Shown here piece after piece: positions 14,701-23,884 of a stretch of DNA of 64,000 bases. Source of the DNA: Burkholderia lata. GTDB taxonomy: Bacteria > Pseudomonadota > Gammaproteobacteria > Burkholderiales > Burkholderiaceae. The stretch is taken from the NCBI RefSeq assembly GCF_000012945.1, contig NC_007511.1:2604001-2668000 (forward strand). Direction: 5' to 3'. Below the pieces are notes generated by a model. It was not told where the DNA came from, did no database searches, and saw only the letters and a program-made list of their open reading frames with translations. Every line of letters starts with the position of its first letter. Position 1 is the stretch's first letter. The translations under genes and the position numbers were made by a program.

Positions 14701-16017
14701 TCAGCCCGCGACACCGGTAATCAGCAACAGGTTCGTGCCGGTGATGACGGCGAACAGCGCCCACGCGGCGATTTGCATCCCGCGCCCGATCGTGTGCTCG
14801 CCCATCGTGTTGCGATCGCTGACCGAGCGGATCAGCGGCCACATCGCGAACGGGAGCTGCAGGCTCAGCAGCACCTGGCTCCACACCAGCAGTTGCCCGA
14901 CCGAGCCGTCGCCGAGCCACAGCACGCCGATCAGCGCCGGCACGAGCGCGAGCCCGCGCGTGATCAGCCGGCGCTGGTAGCACGGGATCTTCGTATGCAG
15001 GAAGCCGTCCATGATCACCTGGCCGGCGATCGTGCCGGTCAGCGTCGAGCTCTGCCCCGACGCGAGCAGCGCGATGCCGAACAGCAGCGCGGCCGCGCCG
15101 CCCGCGATCGGCGTAATCAGCTTGTAGGCCTGCTCGATGTCGGTCACGTTGTGCTGGCCCGTCGCGTGGAACGCCGCGCCCGCGACAACCAGGATCGCCG
15201 CGTTGACCAGCATCGCGACGAACAGCGACACGAAGGTATCGATGCGCACCAGCGCCAGTGTGTCGCGGATCATCCCGCGCGCCCCGCCGACCACGCGCCG
15301 CGTCTGCACGACCGACGAATGCAGGTACAGGTTGTGCGGCATGATCGTCGCGCCGACGATGCCGAGCGCGAGCACGATCGCGTCCTTGCGGTCGTGGCCC
15401 GGATCGCCCGGCACCAGCCCGCCGACCACCGCGTGCCAGTCGGGCGGCGTGATCGCGACCTGCGCGACGAAGCAGAACGCCATCGTCGCGATCAGCGCGA
15501 GCACGATCGCCTCGATCTGCCGGAACCCCTTGCCCTGCAGGCCGAGCACGATCACCGTGTCGAGCGCGGTCAGCACGATCCCCCACGCGAGCGGCACGCC
15601 GAGCAGCAGCTTGAATGCGAGCGCGCAGCCGAGGACTTCCGCGATGTCGCACGCGATGATCGACACTTCGGCGGTCACCCATTGCACGATGCGGCCGAAC
15701 CGGCCGTAGCGGTCGTAGCTGGCCTGCGCGAGGTCCCTGCCGGCGACGAGGCCGAGCCGCGCCGCGAGCATCTGCAGGAAGATCGCCGCGAGGCTCGAGA
15801 ACGCGACGACCCACAGCAGCGAATAGCCGAACTGCGAGCCGGCCTGGATGTCGGTCGCCCAGTTACCGGGATCCATGTAGCCGATCGCGACCAGCAGGCC
15901 GGGGCCGAAGAAGCGCTTGAGCTTCAGCCAGCGCGGCGCACCGGCATCGATCGTGATGCTGCCCTTTACTTCCGACGGGCAGAACGGGGCGGTGGCGGTA
16001 GTGGGGAGGAGGGACAT
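14701..16017 (-). CDS. mntH: Nramp-family divalent metal transporter (MntH type)
   Basis: 438 residues with eleven or so membrane helices. The two metal-site motifs of the family are intact: DPGNW in the first helix (residues 49-53) and MPHNLYLHS in helix 6 (about 225). It imports Mn2+ (and Fe2+) with protons across the inner membrane. ATG 16017 was chosen because it gives the normal short cytoplasmic N-terminus; the frame is open to 16101. No clear MntR or Mur box was recognised upstream. The PAP2 phosphatase gene follows after 81 bases. Confidence 0.93.
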   Translation of the reverse strand: MSLLPTTATAPFCPSEVKGSITIDAGAPRWLKLKRFFGPGLLVAIGYMDPGNWATDIQAGSQFGYSLLWVVAFSSLAAIFLQMLAARLGLVAGRDLAQASYDRYGRFGRIVQWVTAEVSIIACDIAEVLGCALAFKLLLGVPLAWGIVLTALDTVIVLGLQGKGFRQIEAIVLALIATMAFCFVAQVAITPPDWHAVVGGLVPGDPGHDRKDAIVLALGIVGATIMPHNLYLHSSVVQTRRVVGGARGMIRDTLALVRIDTFVSLFVAMLVNAAILVVAGAAFHATGQHNVTDIEQAYKLITPIAGGAAALLFGIALLASGQSSTLTGTIAGQVIMDGFLHTKIPCYQRRLITRGLALVPALIGVLWLGDGSVGQLLVWSQVLLSLQLPFAMWPLIRSVSDRNTMGEHTIGRGMQIAAWALFAVITGTNLLLITGVAG

Positions 16018-16088
16018 GGAAACCGGGGATCGAGATCGCGACAGGACGATTCTACGGGTATCCGCCCGGTTTTCTTCCGCGTGGCCGC

Positions 16089-17072
16089 TCACGCGGCGCA
16101 ATGCTCCCCGGTGCCGTCGCTGGCCCCGTCGCCCGCATCGGCCGGCCTCACGCCACGGGTGAGGATCCTTTCGCGCTCGCTGACGCGGAATTCGGTCGGC
16201 GACATCAGCATGCGCTGGCGAAACAGCTTCGCGAGCCGCTCGCCGCTGCCGAACCCGGTGCGGCGCGCGACTTTATCGGCCGGCAGCGTCGTGTGGACCA
16301 GCATGTGGCAGGCGCGCTCGAGCCGCACGTGCTGGACGAACTCGGTCGGCGTCACGCCGATCTCCTTCTTGAAGCGCCGCAGGAAATTGCGCTCGCTCAT
16401 CGCGGCGGCCTGGGCGGCGTTCGCGATCGAAATGCGGTTCACGCTCTGCGCGCGCAGCCGCTGCGCCGACATCCGGATCGACGGGCTCGCACTCAGCTCG
16501 CGAAAGGCCCACATCGACTGCGTGTAGCGTTGCTCGACCGGCCGCAGCATGTTGCTGGCGATCTCCTGCGCAGCGCCGTCGCCGAGGTCGACGCGGAACA
16601 TGTCGAGCACGGCTGCGAACACATCGGCTTCGCCGGCCTCCAGCTCGACCGTCGTGGCGACCCGTCGCCCGCCCCGGCCCGGCCGCCCTTCGATCGCCGC
16701 CGACGGACGCTGCATGGCCGCCAGCGTGGGCAGGTCCATCCCGTCGACGATCCAGCGCGCATGACGGCGAATGTCCGTGAGGCGACGCTGCAATGCGTCG
16801 TCCCAGTTGATGGCCGCGCGGTCACCGTGGAGATGAAAGAACGCGAGCGCGCGGCGGCTGTGCTCGTCACCGAGCGGATCGGCCGCGATGCTCACGCCGG
16901 AGGACGACTGCAACAGCCCTCCGCTTTCGGACACGTACTTCAGCTGGTAGTCAGCACTGTATGCGTGCAGGCGATTCGCCAGGTTGAAAGCCTCGCCAAT
17001 ACGCGCGGCCTGGGCCAACGAAAATCCCGTACTCAAATAGATAACGACCCATCTCTGATCTGCTGCATTCAC
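16089..17072 (-). CDS. AraC-family regulator with DJ-1/PfpI-like N-terminal domain
   Basis: 327 residues. The first 190 form a GATase1/DJ-1-like domain of the kind found in GlxA-type regulators, without an evident nucleophile motif. The last part, from about 215, is a double helix-turn-helix: ISIANAAQAAAMSERNFLRRFKKEIGVTPTEFVQ and a second HTH with DKVARRTGFGSGERLAKLFRQRMLMSPTEFR. It likely binds DNA as a sensor of a small molecule. The start is GTG at 17072. It faces away from a LysR gene across a 441-bp gap; the target could lie there or be the Nramp/PAP2 genes downstream. Confidence 0.88.
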   Translation of the reverse strand: MNAADQRWVVIYLSTGFSLAQAARIGEAFNLANRLHAYSADYQLKYVSESGGLLQSSSGVSIAADPLGDEHSRRALAFFHLHGDRAAINWDDALQRRLTDIRRHARWIVDGMDLPTLAAMQRPSAAIEGRPGRGGRRVATTVELEAGEADVFAAVLDMFRVDLGDGAAQEIASNMLRPVEQRYTQSMWAFRELSASPSIRMSAQRLRAQSVNRISIANAAQAAAMSERNFLRRFKKEIGVTPTEFVQHVRLERACHMLVHTTLPADKVARRTGFGSGERLAKLFRQRMLMSPTEFRVSERERILTRGVRPADAGDGASDGTGEHCAA

Positions 17073-17513
17073 TGGCCAAGCCCCCGACTTGTTCGACTTC
17101 TTCTAATACCGTCGAACTGTCAGGCTTATATTTGGTTTGAATGCGTGCGACAGGACGGCTATCCCGAAATATGAAGCGACGGCATCTTAGCCGAACGGGT
17201 CGCGCCTTTGGCGCGAAATGGCCGACGTGGACAGCATGATGGCGGATTACTACAGGCTGTCAGGGGTGACAGGCAGGCCTGCGCGGAATTACCCGGGCCG
17301 ATATCGTCAATTATTGCGATTGTGTGCGGCGCAATCGGCGCATTTCATTGCGACTTATTGCGGCGGGTATCCGGATAAATGCACAACCGAATATCGGCTC
17401 AAACGATAACGACGCTTATCCAATGCCATCCGTCGCCAAGCAGGAAAGCCCGCGTATCCGTTGCCTGCGCATCCTTTAGAATCGGTCCACCTTTCACCAC
17501 GCCGCCCGCGCCC
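17073..17513. other. Divergent gap between AraC and LysR regulators
   Basis: No gene seen. A perfect inverted repeat CTGTCA (17257-17262) / TGACAG (17267-17272) with a four-G spacer may be an operator. The related word CTGTCAGGC occurs at 17117-17125, so the region may hold two sites for one regulator. Both neighbours need promoters from this stretch. Confidence 0.4.
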
Positions 17514-18443
17514 GTGCCCGTGCCCGCCGATCACCGTCTCGACCTGAACCTGTTTCGCGTGCTCGACGCCGTCTATGTACACGGCGGCATCGGCGCGGCC
17601 GCCCGCGCGCTGCACCTCACGCAGCCGGCCGTCACGCATGCGCTCAACCGGCTGCGCGCGCACTTCGACGATCCGCTGTTCGTGCGGCAGGGCAACCGCG
17701 TCGTCGCAACCGAGCGCACGCGTTCGATCATCGCGGACGTACAGTTGCACCTGAAAGGCCTGCAAGGCACCGCGCGCGCGCCGTCGGCATTCGATCCGGC
17801 GACGCTCGACCTGAGCATCGCGGTCGGCATTCGCGACGTGCTCGAATCGATCGCGCTGCCGCGGATCGTCGCCGCGTTCGCCGACGAAGCGCCGGGCCTG
17901 CGGCTCGTGAGCCGCCGCATCGCGGTGGCCGACATCGAGCGCGAACTCGCATCGGGCCATCTCGATCTGGCCATCGATCGCCGCGTGCCGACCGGCCCGC
18001 GCATCGCCACCGAACACCTGCTCGACGATTCGCTCGTCGTCGCGCTGCGCGCCGATCATCCGCTTGCGCGCGACCCGCTGCGGCGCGGCGACTATTTCGC
18101 GGCGCAGCATGTCGCGGTGTCGTCGCTCGGCGCACCGCAATCGCTCGACGTGCTGCTCGGCAACGACGGACGCTTCCGCGATATCCGGCTCACCTGCCAG
18201 CACTATTTCGCCGCATGCCAGATCGCCGCGACCGGCAACCTGCTGGTCACGCTGCCGCACACCTATGCGTTACGGATGGCCGCGCTGCTGCCGATCGTCG
18301 TGCGGCCGCTGCCGTTGCGGCTCAAGCCGTTTCCGCTCCTCGCGTACTGGCACGAGTCGCGCGACGCCGATCGCGCGCATCAGTGGGTGCGCGAACGTAT
18401 CGCCGCGCTCGTGCGCAGCAGCGCCGGCGCCGCCGACGCGTAG
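17514..18443 (+). CDS. LysR-family transcriptional regulator
   Basis: 309 residues. The N-terminal winged HTH spans about 8-66 (LNLFRVLDAVYVHGGIGAAARALHLTQPAVTHALNRLR), followed by a periplasmic-binding-like effector domain. No ATG is near the family start; GTG 17514 (or GTG 17520) gives the normal VPADHRLDLNLF beginning. The upstream ATG at 17379 would add 45 atypical residues. It may control the OsmC-type gene 98 bases downstream, or the divergent AraC gene; neither can be shown. Confidence 0.88.
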   Translation: MPVPADHRLDLNLFRVLDAVYVHGGIGAAARALHLTQPAVTHALNRLRAHFDDPLFVRQGNRVVATERTRSIIADVQLHLKGLQGTARAPSAFDPATLDLSIAVGIRDVLESIALPRIVAAFADEAPGLRLVSRRIAVADIERELASGHLDLAIDRRVPTGPRIATEHLLDDSLVVALRADHPLARDPLRRGDYFAAQHVAVSSLGAPQSLDVLLGNDGRFRDIRLTCQHYFAACQIAATGNLLVTLPHTYALRMAALLPIVVRPLPLRLKPFPLLAYWHESRDADRAHQWVRERIAALVRSSAGAADA

Positions 18444-18541
18444 CCGCGCGGCGCGCGTCGTCACGATCGGGACGGTATGCTGGCGGCTGCACGCCGCCAC
18501 GCGGCGCCCGCTTCCTTCTTATTGCTGACCGGAGACTTGCC

Positions 18542-18943
18542 ATGTCGCTCATCCATGCCGCCGCCGTCCTCGACGCCGATGCGCCCGACTACGTCGTCCA
18601 GCTGCAGGCCGGCACGCACGCGCTGACCGGTGACGAAGCGCCACGCGAAGGCGGCCAGGATCGCGGGCCGGCGCCGTACGAATTCGTGCTGGCCGGCCTC
18701 GCGCAATGCACGGCCGCGACGCTGCGCATGTACATGCAGCGCAAGACGTGGCCGGCCACGCGCATCGACGTGCGCACCGAGCTGCATGCCGATCGCGACG
18801 GCACGCAGTACGTGCGCCGCGTCGTGACGCTCGACGGCCCGCTCGATGAAGCGCAACGCCAGCGCCTCGCCGAAATCTGCGAGAAGACGCCGGTCACGCA
18901 GTTCATCAAGCGCGGCACGCGGATCGATACGACGTTGAACTGA
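18542..18943 (+). CDS. OsmC-family protein (YhfA-like)
   Basis: 133 residues. The two conserved cysteines are present: GLAQCTAATLRMYMQRK (C near 60) and EICEKTPVTQFIK (C near 117). In OsmC/Ohr peroxidases these reduce organic hydroperoxides; in the YhfA subgroup activity is less clear. Cytoplasmic. It follows the LysR gene after 98 bases on the same strand and ends before a strong bidirectional terminator. The pairing with the DyP peroxidase across that terminator is positional only. Confidence 0.88.
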   Translation: MSLIHAAAVLDADAPDYVVQLQAGTHALTGDEAPREGGQDRGPAPYEFVLAGLAQCTAATLRMYMQRKTWPATRIDVRTELHADRDGTQYVRRVVTLDGPLDEAQRQRLAEICEKTPVTQFIKRGTRIDTTLN

Positions 18944-18989
18944 CACGCAACGCACGAAAGCACGCGGCGCACGATCGCCGCGCAAAAAG

Positions 18990-19026
18990 AAACGGGGGGC
19001 CGCGCACGATGCGCGGCCCCCCGTTT
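18990..19026. terminator. Bidirectional terminator between osmC-like and DyP genes
   Basis: AAACGGGGGGCCGCGCA and TGCGCGGCCCCCCGTTT form a perfect 17-bp stem with a three-base loop (CGA). On the minus strand it is followed by TTCTTTTTG, a good U-tract for the DyP transcript. On the plus strand only TTTCG follows, a weaker terminator for the OsmC-type gene. Confidence 0.85.
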
Positions 19027-19045
19027 CGTCGAACCCGTCAGGCGC

Positions 19046-19927
19046 TTACAGTCCCAGCGCGGACAGGTCGAGCTTGCCGTCCTTCAGCGGCGGGCACCAG
19101 AAATACGCACCCGTCAGCGGCCGCGTGAAGCGGAACAGGCCGTCGACAATCCCGTCATCCGCGCCGCTCATGCGGCGCATCTGCACGTCGAACGCACGGA
19201 ACGAGCAGCCGAACGCGACGAAGTAGAGGCCCGCGCGACGCGCGTCCGACCACGGCGACGAACGGCGCAGCATGAACGCCTCAGGCTCGAAGCTTTCCTG
19301 CGCGGTGCGCTTCACGTGCGCGAACTCGGGTGCGTCGTCGAGCTCTTCGTTGTCCGAGCGGCGGCGCCCGATGATGTTGTCCATGTCGCCCGACGGAATG
19401 CGCTCCATCTGGTCGAAGTCGTGCAGCCATTGCTGGACCGCGACGAAGCTTGCCCCGTCCAGCCCCGCGCCCTGCCCCGTCACGATCGCCGCGGCCACCG
19501 CGTCGTCGCCTTCCGGGTTCTCGGTGCCGTCCTCGTAGCCGGACAGGTCGCGGTCGTTCGAATAGCGGAAACCATCGACCGCATCCTGCAGCGCGAACGC
19601 CGGTGCCAGCGCGCGCTCGATCGCCCGCGCGCGCAGCACGATCTCGCCTCGGTCGTCGCCGCGCAGCCAGACCCACACGTCGGCCGGCGTCGCCGGCAGC
19701 GTGCGGTCCTTCACCGCGAACGCCGGGAATTCGGTCAGGCCCGGCACCGGGCGCCCGAGGTGCGCCGCCAGCGCATGCCCGAACCCGACCACCGTGTCGC
19801 GTCCGTCGACGATCTCGCGCAGCGCGGCCAGCGCCGCCGCCACATTGCCGTCATTCGACATCGTGAAAGTGAGGTATCGGGCCGCCGTATCGATCGGGGT
19901 CAGGATGCCTTGCTGAACGTCGCTCAT
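19046..19927 (-). CDS. Dye-decolourising (DyP-type) heme peroxidase
   Basis: 293 residues. The DyP signature GxxDG is present as SGYEDGTENPEG (distal Asp), and the proximal heme His is probably in EFAHVKRTAQESFEPEAFML. The ending FWCPPLKDGKLDLSALGL is usual. It belongs to the cytoplasmic class B-like group: no Tat signal and no C-terminal encapsulin-docking tail. It oxidises bulky aromatic substrates with peroxide. ATG 19927 follows GAGGAAACG, whereas the frame is open to 20101. Single-gene unit ending in a strong terminator. Confidence 0.92.
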   Translation of the reverse strand: MSDVQQGILTPIDTAARYLTFTMSNDGNVAAALAALREIVDGRDTVVGFGHALAAHLGRPVPGLTEFPAFAVKDRTLPATPADVWVWLRGDDRGEIVLRARAIERALAPAFALQDAVDGFRYSNDRDLSGYEDGTENPEGDDAVAAAIVTGQGAGLDGASFVAVQQWLHDFDQMERIPSGDMDNIIGRRRSDNEELDDAPEFAHVKRTAQESFEPEAFMLRRSSPWSDARRAGLYFVAFGCSFRAFDVQMRRMSGADDGIVDGLFRFTRPLTGAYFWCPPLKDGKLDLSALGL

Positions 19928-20417
19928 CGTTTCCTCAGGAATGTATCGTGGTGAATCTGCGAGGGCCGCGGCGGCGTGCGCCGCAGACGCTGAAGTGTAA
20001 TCGATGCGTGTGCCGGCCCTTGCGCTGCCGCACTGGGGAAAGGCCGCAAAAGAAGGGCCGAAACCCTGAATACTAACCGTATCGACGCTGCAACGCCGCA
20101 TTCGTCAGACGTTGCGGCGCGCCCGACACTGCTGATAGAAACTTTTCACGTCTTTTCGGCGTCCTTTCAACCGTTCACTTCAGGGGAGGTGCAGATGTTC
20201 CGAATGCCAGCAACCTTCCCGAACGTGGTCCCACGGCGCAGCTGATCCAGCCCGCCGTCCGCGCCGGCTCCCGAGTTTTCCGCTAACCCGTCAGCCGCGC
20301 CGTTTCCCGACAGCCCGTTTCGTTTTCCGCCCGCGATTTTCGCGCGGCCCGGCTGTTGCGTTTTCGATGTTCTCCGAACCGGAAAGTCCCGTCGCGCGAT
20401 GCGCCGGGCAACGATAA
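19928..20417. other. Divergent gap between DyP and ABC exporter genes
   Basis: 490 bases without a credible gene. It must carry promoters for both flanking genes. I see no clear -35/-10 pair, dyad or ribosome site worth naming. The plus-strand gene begins without a strong ribosome site. Confidence 0.4.
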
Positions 20418-22280
20418 ATGACCAGAAAAACCTCCCGTCTGGGCGGCCAGGCATTCCAGGCCGTCTTCGGCTTCACCTTCCGTTACTGGCGCAAGCAGCC
20501 GGCCCGCACCGCCACGGTCGCGAGCCTCGCGCTGCTCGCCGCCCTCGCCGACGTGCTCACGCCGCTGTTCGCCGGCCGCCTCGTCGACGCACTGTCGACC
20601 GGCCTGACCGACCGCGCCGCCGCGTGGCATGCGGCCCTCGTCGCGTTCGGCACGCTCGCCGCGCTCGGGCTCGGCGCGACGATACTGCGGCAAGGCGTCT
20701 ACCTGAACATCATCACGCTCACGCTGAAGATGATGAGCGAGATCGCGGCCGCGTCGTTCCATCGCGTGCAGCGCTTCTCGACCGACTGGCACGCGAACAG
20801 CTTCGCGGGCTCGACCGTGCGCAAGATCACGCGCGGGATCTGGGCACTCGACCTGCTGAACGACACCGTGCTGATCGCGCTGCTGCCGTCGGTCACGATG
20901 CTCGTCGGCGCCACCGTGCTGCTCGGCACGCACTGGCCCGTGATGGGGCTCGTCGTCGGCGCGGGTTCGCTGCTGTACATCACGGTGACGGTGGCGGTGT
21001 CGCTCGGCATCGTCGCGCCGGCCGCGCGGCTCGGCAACCTGTGGGACACGCGCATGGGCGGCGCGCTCGCCGACGCCGTGAGCTGCAACGCGGTCGTCAA
21101 GGCGTTCGGCGCGGAAACCCGCGAGGAAGCGCGGCTCGCCCGCGTGATCGGCAAGTGGCGGCAACGCACGCGCCGCACGTGGGTGCGCGGCACGTTCAAC
21201 GGCGGGTTGCAGGGCGCGATGCTCGTCGCGATGCAGGCCGCGATGATCGGCGTCGCGCTGCGGCTGTGGGCGAACGACGAGGCGAGCGTCGGCGACATCG
21301 CGTTCGCGCTGACGATGTTCTTCATGCTGCAGGGCTACCTGCGCGACGTCGGCATGCACATCCGCAACCTGCAGCGCTCGGTGAACGACATGGAAGAACT
21401 CGTCGCGCTCGAACGCCAGCCGCTCGGCATCGACGATCGTCCCGGCGCGCCGGCGATCCGGATCGGGCAAGGCGAGATCCGCTTCGAGCACGTGACGTTC
21501 CGCTACGACAACCATCCGGTGCCGCTGTACGACGATTTCTCGATGCGGATCGCGCCGGGCGAGCGCGTCGGCCTCGTCGGCCACTCGGGGTCCGGCAAGA
21601 CGTCGTTCATCAAGCTGATCCAGCGCCTGTACGACGTGTCGGGCGGCCGCATCACGATCGACGGCCAGGACATCGCGCAGGTGCGGCAGGATTCGCTGCG
21701 CAGCCAGATCGCGATCGTCCAGCAGGAGCCCGTGCTGTTCCACCGCACGCTCGCGGAGAACATCGCGTATGCGCGCCCCGACGCGAGCCGGGCCGACATC
21801 GAGCGCGCCGCGCGGCTGGCCAGCGCGCACGACTTCATCGCGACGCTGCCGGACGGCTATGACACGCTCGTCGGCGAGCGCGGGATCAAGCTGTCGGGCG
21901 GCGAGCGCCAGCGGGTCGCGATCGCGCGCGCGTTCCTCGCCGATGCGCCGATCCTGATCCTCGACGAAGCCACGTCGAGCCTCGACAGCGAAAGCGAGCT
22001 GCTGATCCAGCAGGCGATGGAGCGGCTGATGGTCGGCCGCACGACGCTCGTGGTCGCGCACCGGCTGTCGACCGTGCGCGCGCTCGACCGGCTGCTGGTG
22101 CTCGATCGCGGCAAGGTGATCGAGGAAGGCAGCCACGACGCGCTGATCCGGATCGACGGCGGCATCTATCGCCGGCTGTTCGAGCGGCAGGCGCTGGAAC
22201 TCGCGAAGGGGCTCGCCGATTCGCCGCGGCGCACGGCGGACGACGCTGCCGGGCCGCTGGGCGAGCCGGCCGAGGTGTGA
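20418..22280 (+). CDS. ABC exporter, fused permease and ATPase
   Basis: 620 residues, half-transporter that would work as a homodimer. An N-terminal six-helix domain (about 15-330) precedes an ATPase domain (about 350-590). The ATPase motifs are intact: Walker A GHSGSGKT (about 388-395), signature LSGGERQRVAIARA (about 492), Walker B ILILDEATSSLDSE (about 514) and the H-loop VVAHRLSTV. MsbA/multidrug type; the substrate is unknown. The TTVLRQ-type loop is replaced by TILRQGVYLNIITLTLKMMSEIAAASFHRVQRFSTDWH, as in the family of ABC exporters near oxidative-stress genes in beta-proteobacteria. A strong terminator follows. Confidence 0.88.
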   Translation: MTRKTSRLGGQAFQAVFGFTFRYWRKQPARTATVASLALLAALADVLTPLFAGRLVDALSTGLTDRAAAWHAALVAFGTLAALGLGATILRQGVYLNIITLTLKMMSEIAAASFHRVQRFSTDWHANSFAGSTVRKITRGIWALDLLNDTVLIALLPSVTMLVGATVLLGTHWPVMGLVVGAGSLLYITVTVAVSLGIVAPAARLGNLWDTRMGGALADAVSCNAVVKAFGAETREEARLARVIGKWRQRTRRTWVRGTFNGGLQGAMLVAMQAAMIGVALRLWANDEASVGDIAFALTMFFMLQGYLRDVGMHIRNLQRSVNDMEELVALERQPLGIDDRPGAPAIRIGQGEIRFEHVTFRYDNHPVPLYDDFSMRIAPGERVGLVGHSGSGKTSFIKLIQRLYDVSGGRITIDGQDIAQVRQDSLRSQIAIVQQEPVLFHRTLAENIAYARPDASRADIERAARLASAHDFIATLPDGYDTLVGERGIKLSGGERQRVAIARAFLADAPILILDEATSSLDSESELLIQQAMERLMVGRTTLVVAHRLSTVRALDRLLVLDRGKVIEEGSHDALIRIDGGIYRRLFERQALELAKGLADSPRRTADDAAGPLGEPAEV

Positions 22281-22354
22281 CGCAAGCGTGTCGCAACGCG
22301 CGCCGGCGGTGCGGTCATCACCGCTGGCGCACGTCGATAAACGGATCCGGATCG

Positions 22355-22383
22355 AGGCCGTGCCAGGTGCACGGCCTTTTTTT
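22355..22383 (+). terminator. Intrinsic terminator after the ABC exporter
   Basis: GGCCGTGC (22356-22363) pairs with GCACGGCC (22369-22376), five-base loop, followed by seven T (22377-22383). It ends the exporter transcript 75 bases after the stop codon and isolates the riboflavin synthase gene. Confidence 0.85.
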
Positions 22384-22488
22384 GCGCCCGCGAATCGGGC
22401 CGGGCACCCCGACGCCACGCGCCGCAAGGCCGCCGCTTCCCGGATCACTTATCATGTCGACCAGGAAATTTGCGACTAGGGATCGACC

Positions 22489-23202
22489 ATGTTTACAGGA
22501 ATTGTCCAGGGCGTTGCCACCATCAAGACCATCGCCGATCACGGGGAACTGAGAACCTTCAGCATCGAATTCCCGGAGCGGTTTACCGACGACATCGAGA
22601 TCGGCGCCAGCGTGTCGGTCGACGGCGTCTGCCTGACGGTGACGACCATCCATTCGCCGGAGCTGATCGACTTCGACGTGATGCTGCCGAGCCTGCGGAT
22701 CACCACGCTGGCCGATCTCGCGACGGGCGCGCACATCAACGTGGAGCGGGCCGCGAAGGACGGCGCGGAAATCGGCGGGCATCCGCTGTCCGGCCATGTC
22801 GACTTCACCGGGACCATCCGGCACATCGCGATGTCCGAACACAACCGGATGGTGCGCATCGGCGTGCCGGAGGCGTTCAAGCGGTATGTGTTCGCAAAGG
22901 GTTATATCGCGATCAACGGCTGCAGCCTGACGGTGTCCGACGTCAACCGCGAAGAAGGCTGGTTCGATGTCTGGCTGATTCCCGAAACGCGGCGCGCGAC
23001 GACCTTTGATGCAAAGGGTGTCAACGACACCGTCAACATCGAGATCGAGCGCAGCACGCAGGTGGTCGTCGACACGATCCGGGAAGCGGTCAAGGAAACG
23101 CTCGGCGAGCTGAACGGCGTCGTCACCGCATTGCTGGCGGAAAAAGGCATCGATATCGAGGAACTGCTGGCGCGGCATGTCGCGCGGCTGCCGAAGCAGT
23201 AA
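22489..23202 (+). CDS. Riboflavin synthase alpha-type protein
   Basis: 237 residues with two lumazine-binding barrels. It starts MFTGIVQG, and the E. coli catalytic residues have counterparts at the same numbers: Cys48 (VDGVCLTV) and Ser146 (INGCSLTV), with His98/103 in GGHPLSGHV. The reaction is dismutation of two 6,7-dimethyl-8-ribityllumazine to riboflavin. It is longer than the usual 200-215 residues by an extra C-terminal helix (ELNGVVTALLAEKGIDIEELLARHVARLPKQ). It stands alone, away from other rib genes, and no FMN riboswitch precedes it, so it is likely a second copy in this genome. Confidence 0.88.
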   Translation: MFTGIVQGVATIKTIADHGELRTFSIEFPERFTDDIEIGASVSVDGVCLTVTTIHSPELIDFDVMLPSLRITTLADLATGAHINVERAAKDGAEIGGHPLSGHVDFTGTIRHIAMSEHNRMVRIGVPEAFKRYVFAKGYIAINGCSLTVSDVNREEGWFDVWLIPETRRATTFDAKGVNDTVNIEIERSTQVVVDTIREAVKETLGELNGVVTALLAEKGIDIEELLARHVARLPKQ

Positions 23203-23220
23203 CGGACCGGGGGTTTCAGG

Positions 23221-23814
23221 TCAGTCGCCGAAGCACCGGGATTGGCCGCCCGCCCGCGACCGGATCCGCGACGGCATCGACGCCACGATGAAGCGTTCGA
23301 TGTCGGCCGCCACCTGTTCGGGTGGTCCGTCGCTCTCAAACCGCTTGCAGTTCAGGCGCATGAACGCAGGGAACCGATCGCGGATCTTGCGCATCTCGTC
23401 GGCTTCGTTCGCATTCAGATACGGCCGTGACATTTGCCGGCCCACGATCACTTTCGCGCAGCGTTCGAGGTCGAACGACGGCAACAGGAGCGCGGTGAAT
23501 CCGTCCGCCTCGATCCCACGGCGAAGTGCCGGGTAGGTCGGCGCGACATCGTCCGGATACAGCATGAAACCGGACGAAACCGCGCAGATCGTGGGCACCG
23601 ACATGTCGCGCTCGAGTTGCTCGTACAGCCCGACGTTGTGCGATGCGTACTCGGCATAGCCACGATCCCGGATGAACTCGGCGATGTTCCCGTGCGTGGC
23701 GAGGAAGCATTGATCCACATCGACGAACCGCCAGTTCAGGCGCGCCGCGACGAGCGCCCCGGCCGTGGTCTTGCCGGCGCCGCCCGGCCCGATCAGATGT
23801 ACCCGCAACGACAC
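23221..23814 (-). CDS. Shikimate-kinase-like P-loop kinase
   Basis: 197 residues. The Walker A motif is GPGGAGKTT (residues 9-17), followed by a shikimate-kinase-like VDVD (D32/D34) and IAEFIRDRGYAEYASHN (about 44-60). The substrate glycine triplet GGG of true shikimate kinases is replaced by SSG (80-82), and LYPDDV follows, so another substrate is possible. The start is GTG 23814, set by GGAGGGAGAGC just before it. It lies 70 bases downstream of the fluoride antiporter on the same strand, so it could be part of the riboswitch-controlled transcript. It converges with the riboflavin synthase gene, 18 bases away. Confidence 0.75.
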   Translation of the reverse strand: MSLRVHLIGPGGAGKTTAGALVAARLNWRFVDVDQCFLATHGNIAEFIRDRGYAEYASHNVGLYEQLERDMSVPTICAVSSGFMLYPDDVAPTYPALRRGIEADGFTALLLPSFDLERCAKVIVGRQMSRPYLNANEADEMRKIRDRFPAFMRLNCKRFESDGPPEQVAADIERFIVASMPSRIRSRAGGQSRCFGD

Positions 23815-23884
23815 GCTCTCCCTCCGACATCGCATGCGTCGCGTTCCCGGCGGAACCGCGACGAACCTGCCTTCCGCGCCCGCC

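Noticed and set aside
19046..19927. DyP as encapsulin cargo
   Set aside because: The C-terminus lacks a docking tail, and no encapsulin gene is near.
20283..22448. 721-codon minus frame opposite the ABC exporter
   Set aside because: Low-complexity Arg/Ala/Asp content; the plus strand has all ABC motifs.
22384..22488. FMN riboswitch before the riboflavin synthase gene
   Set aside because: Only about 105 bases lie between terminator and start, and no RFN-type blocks are visible.
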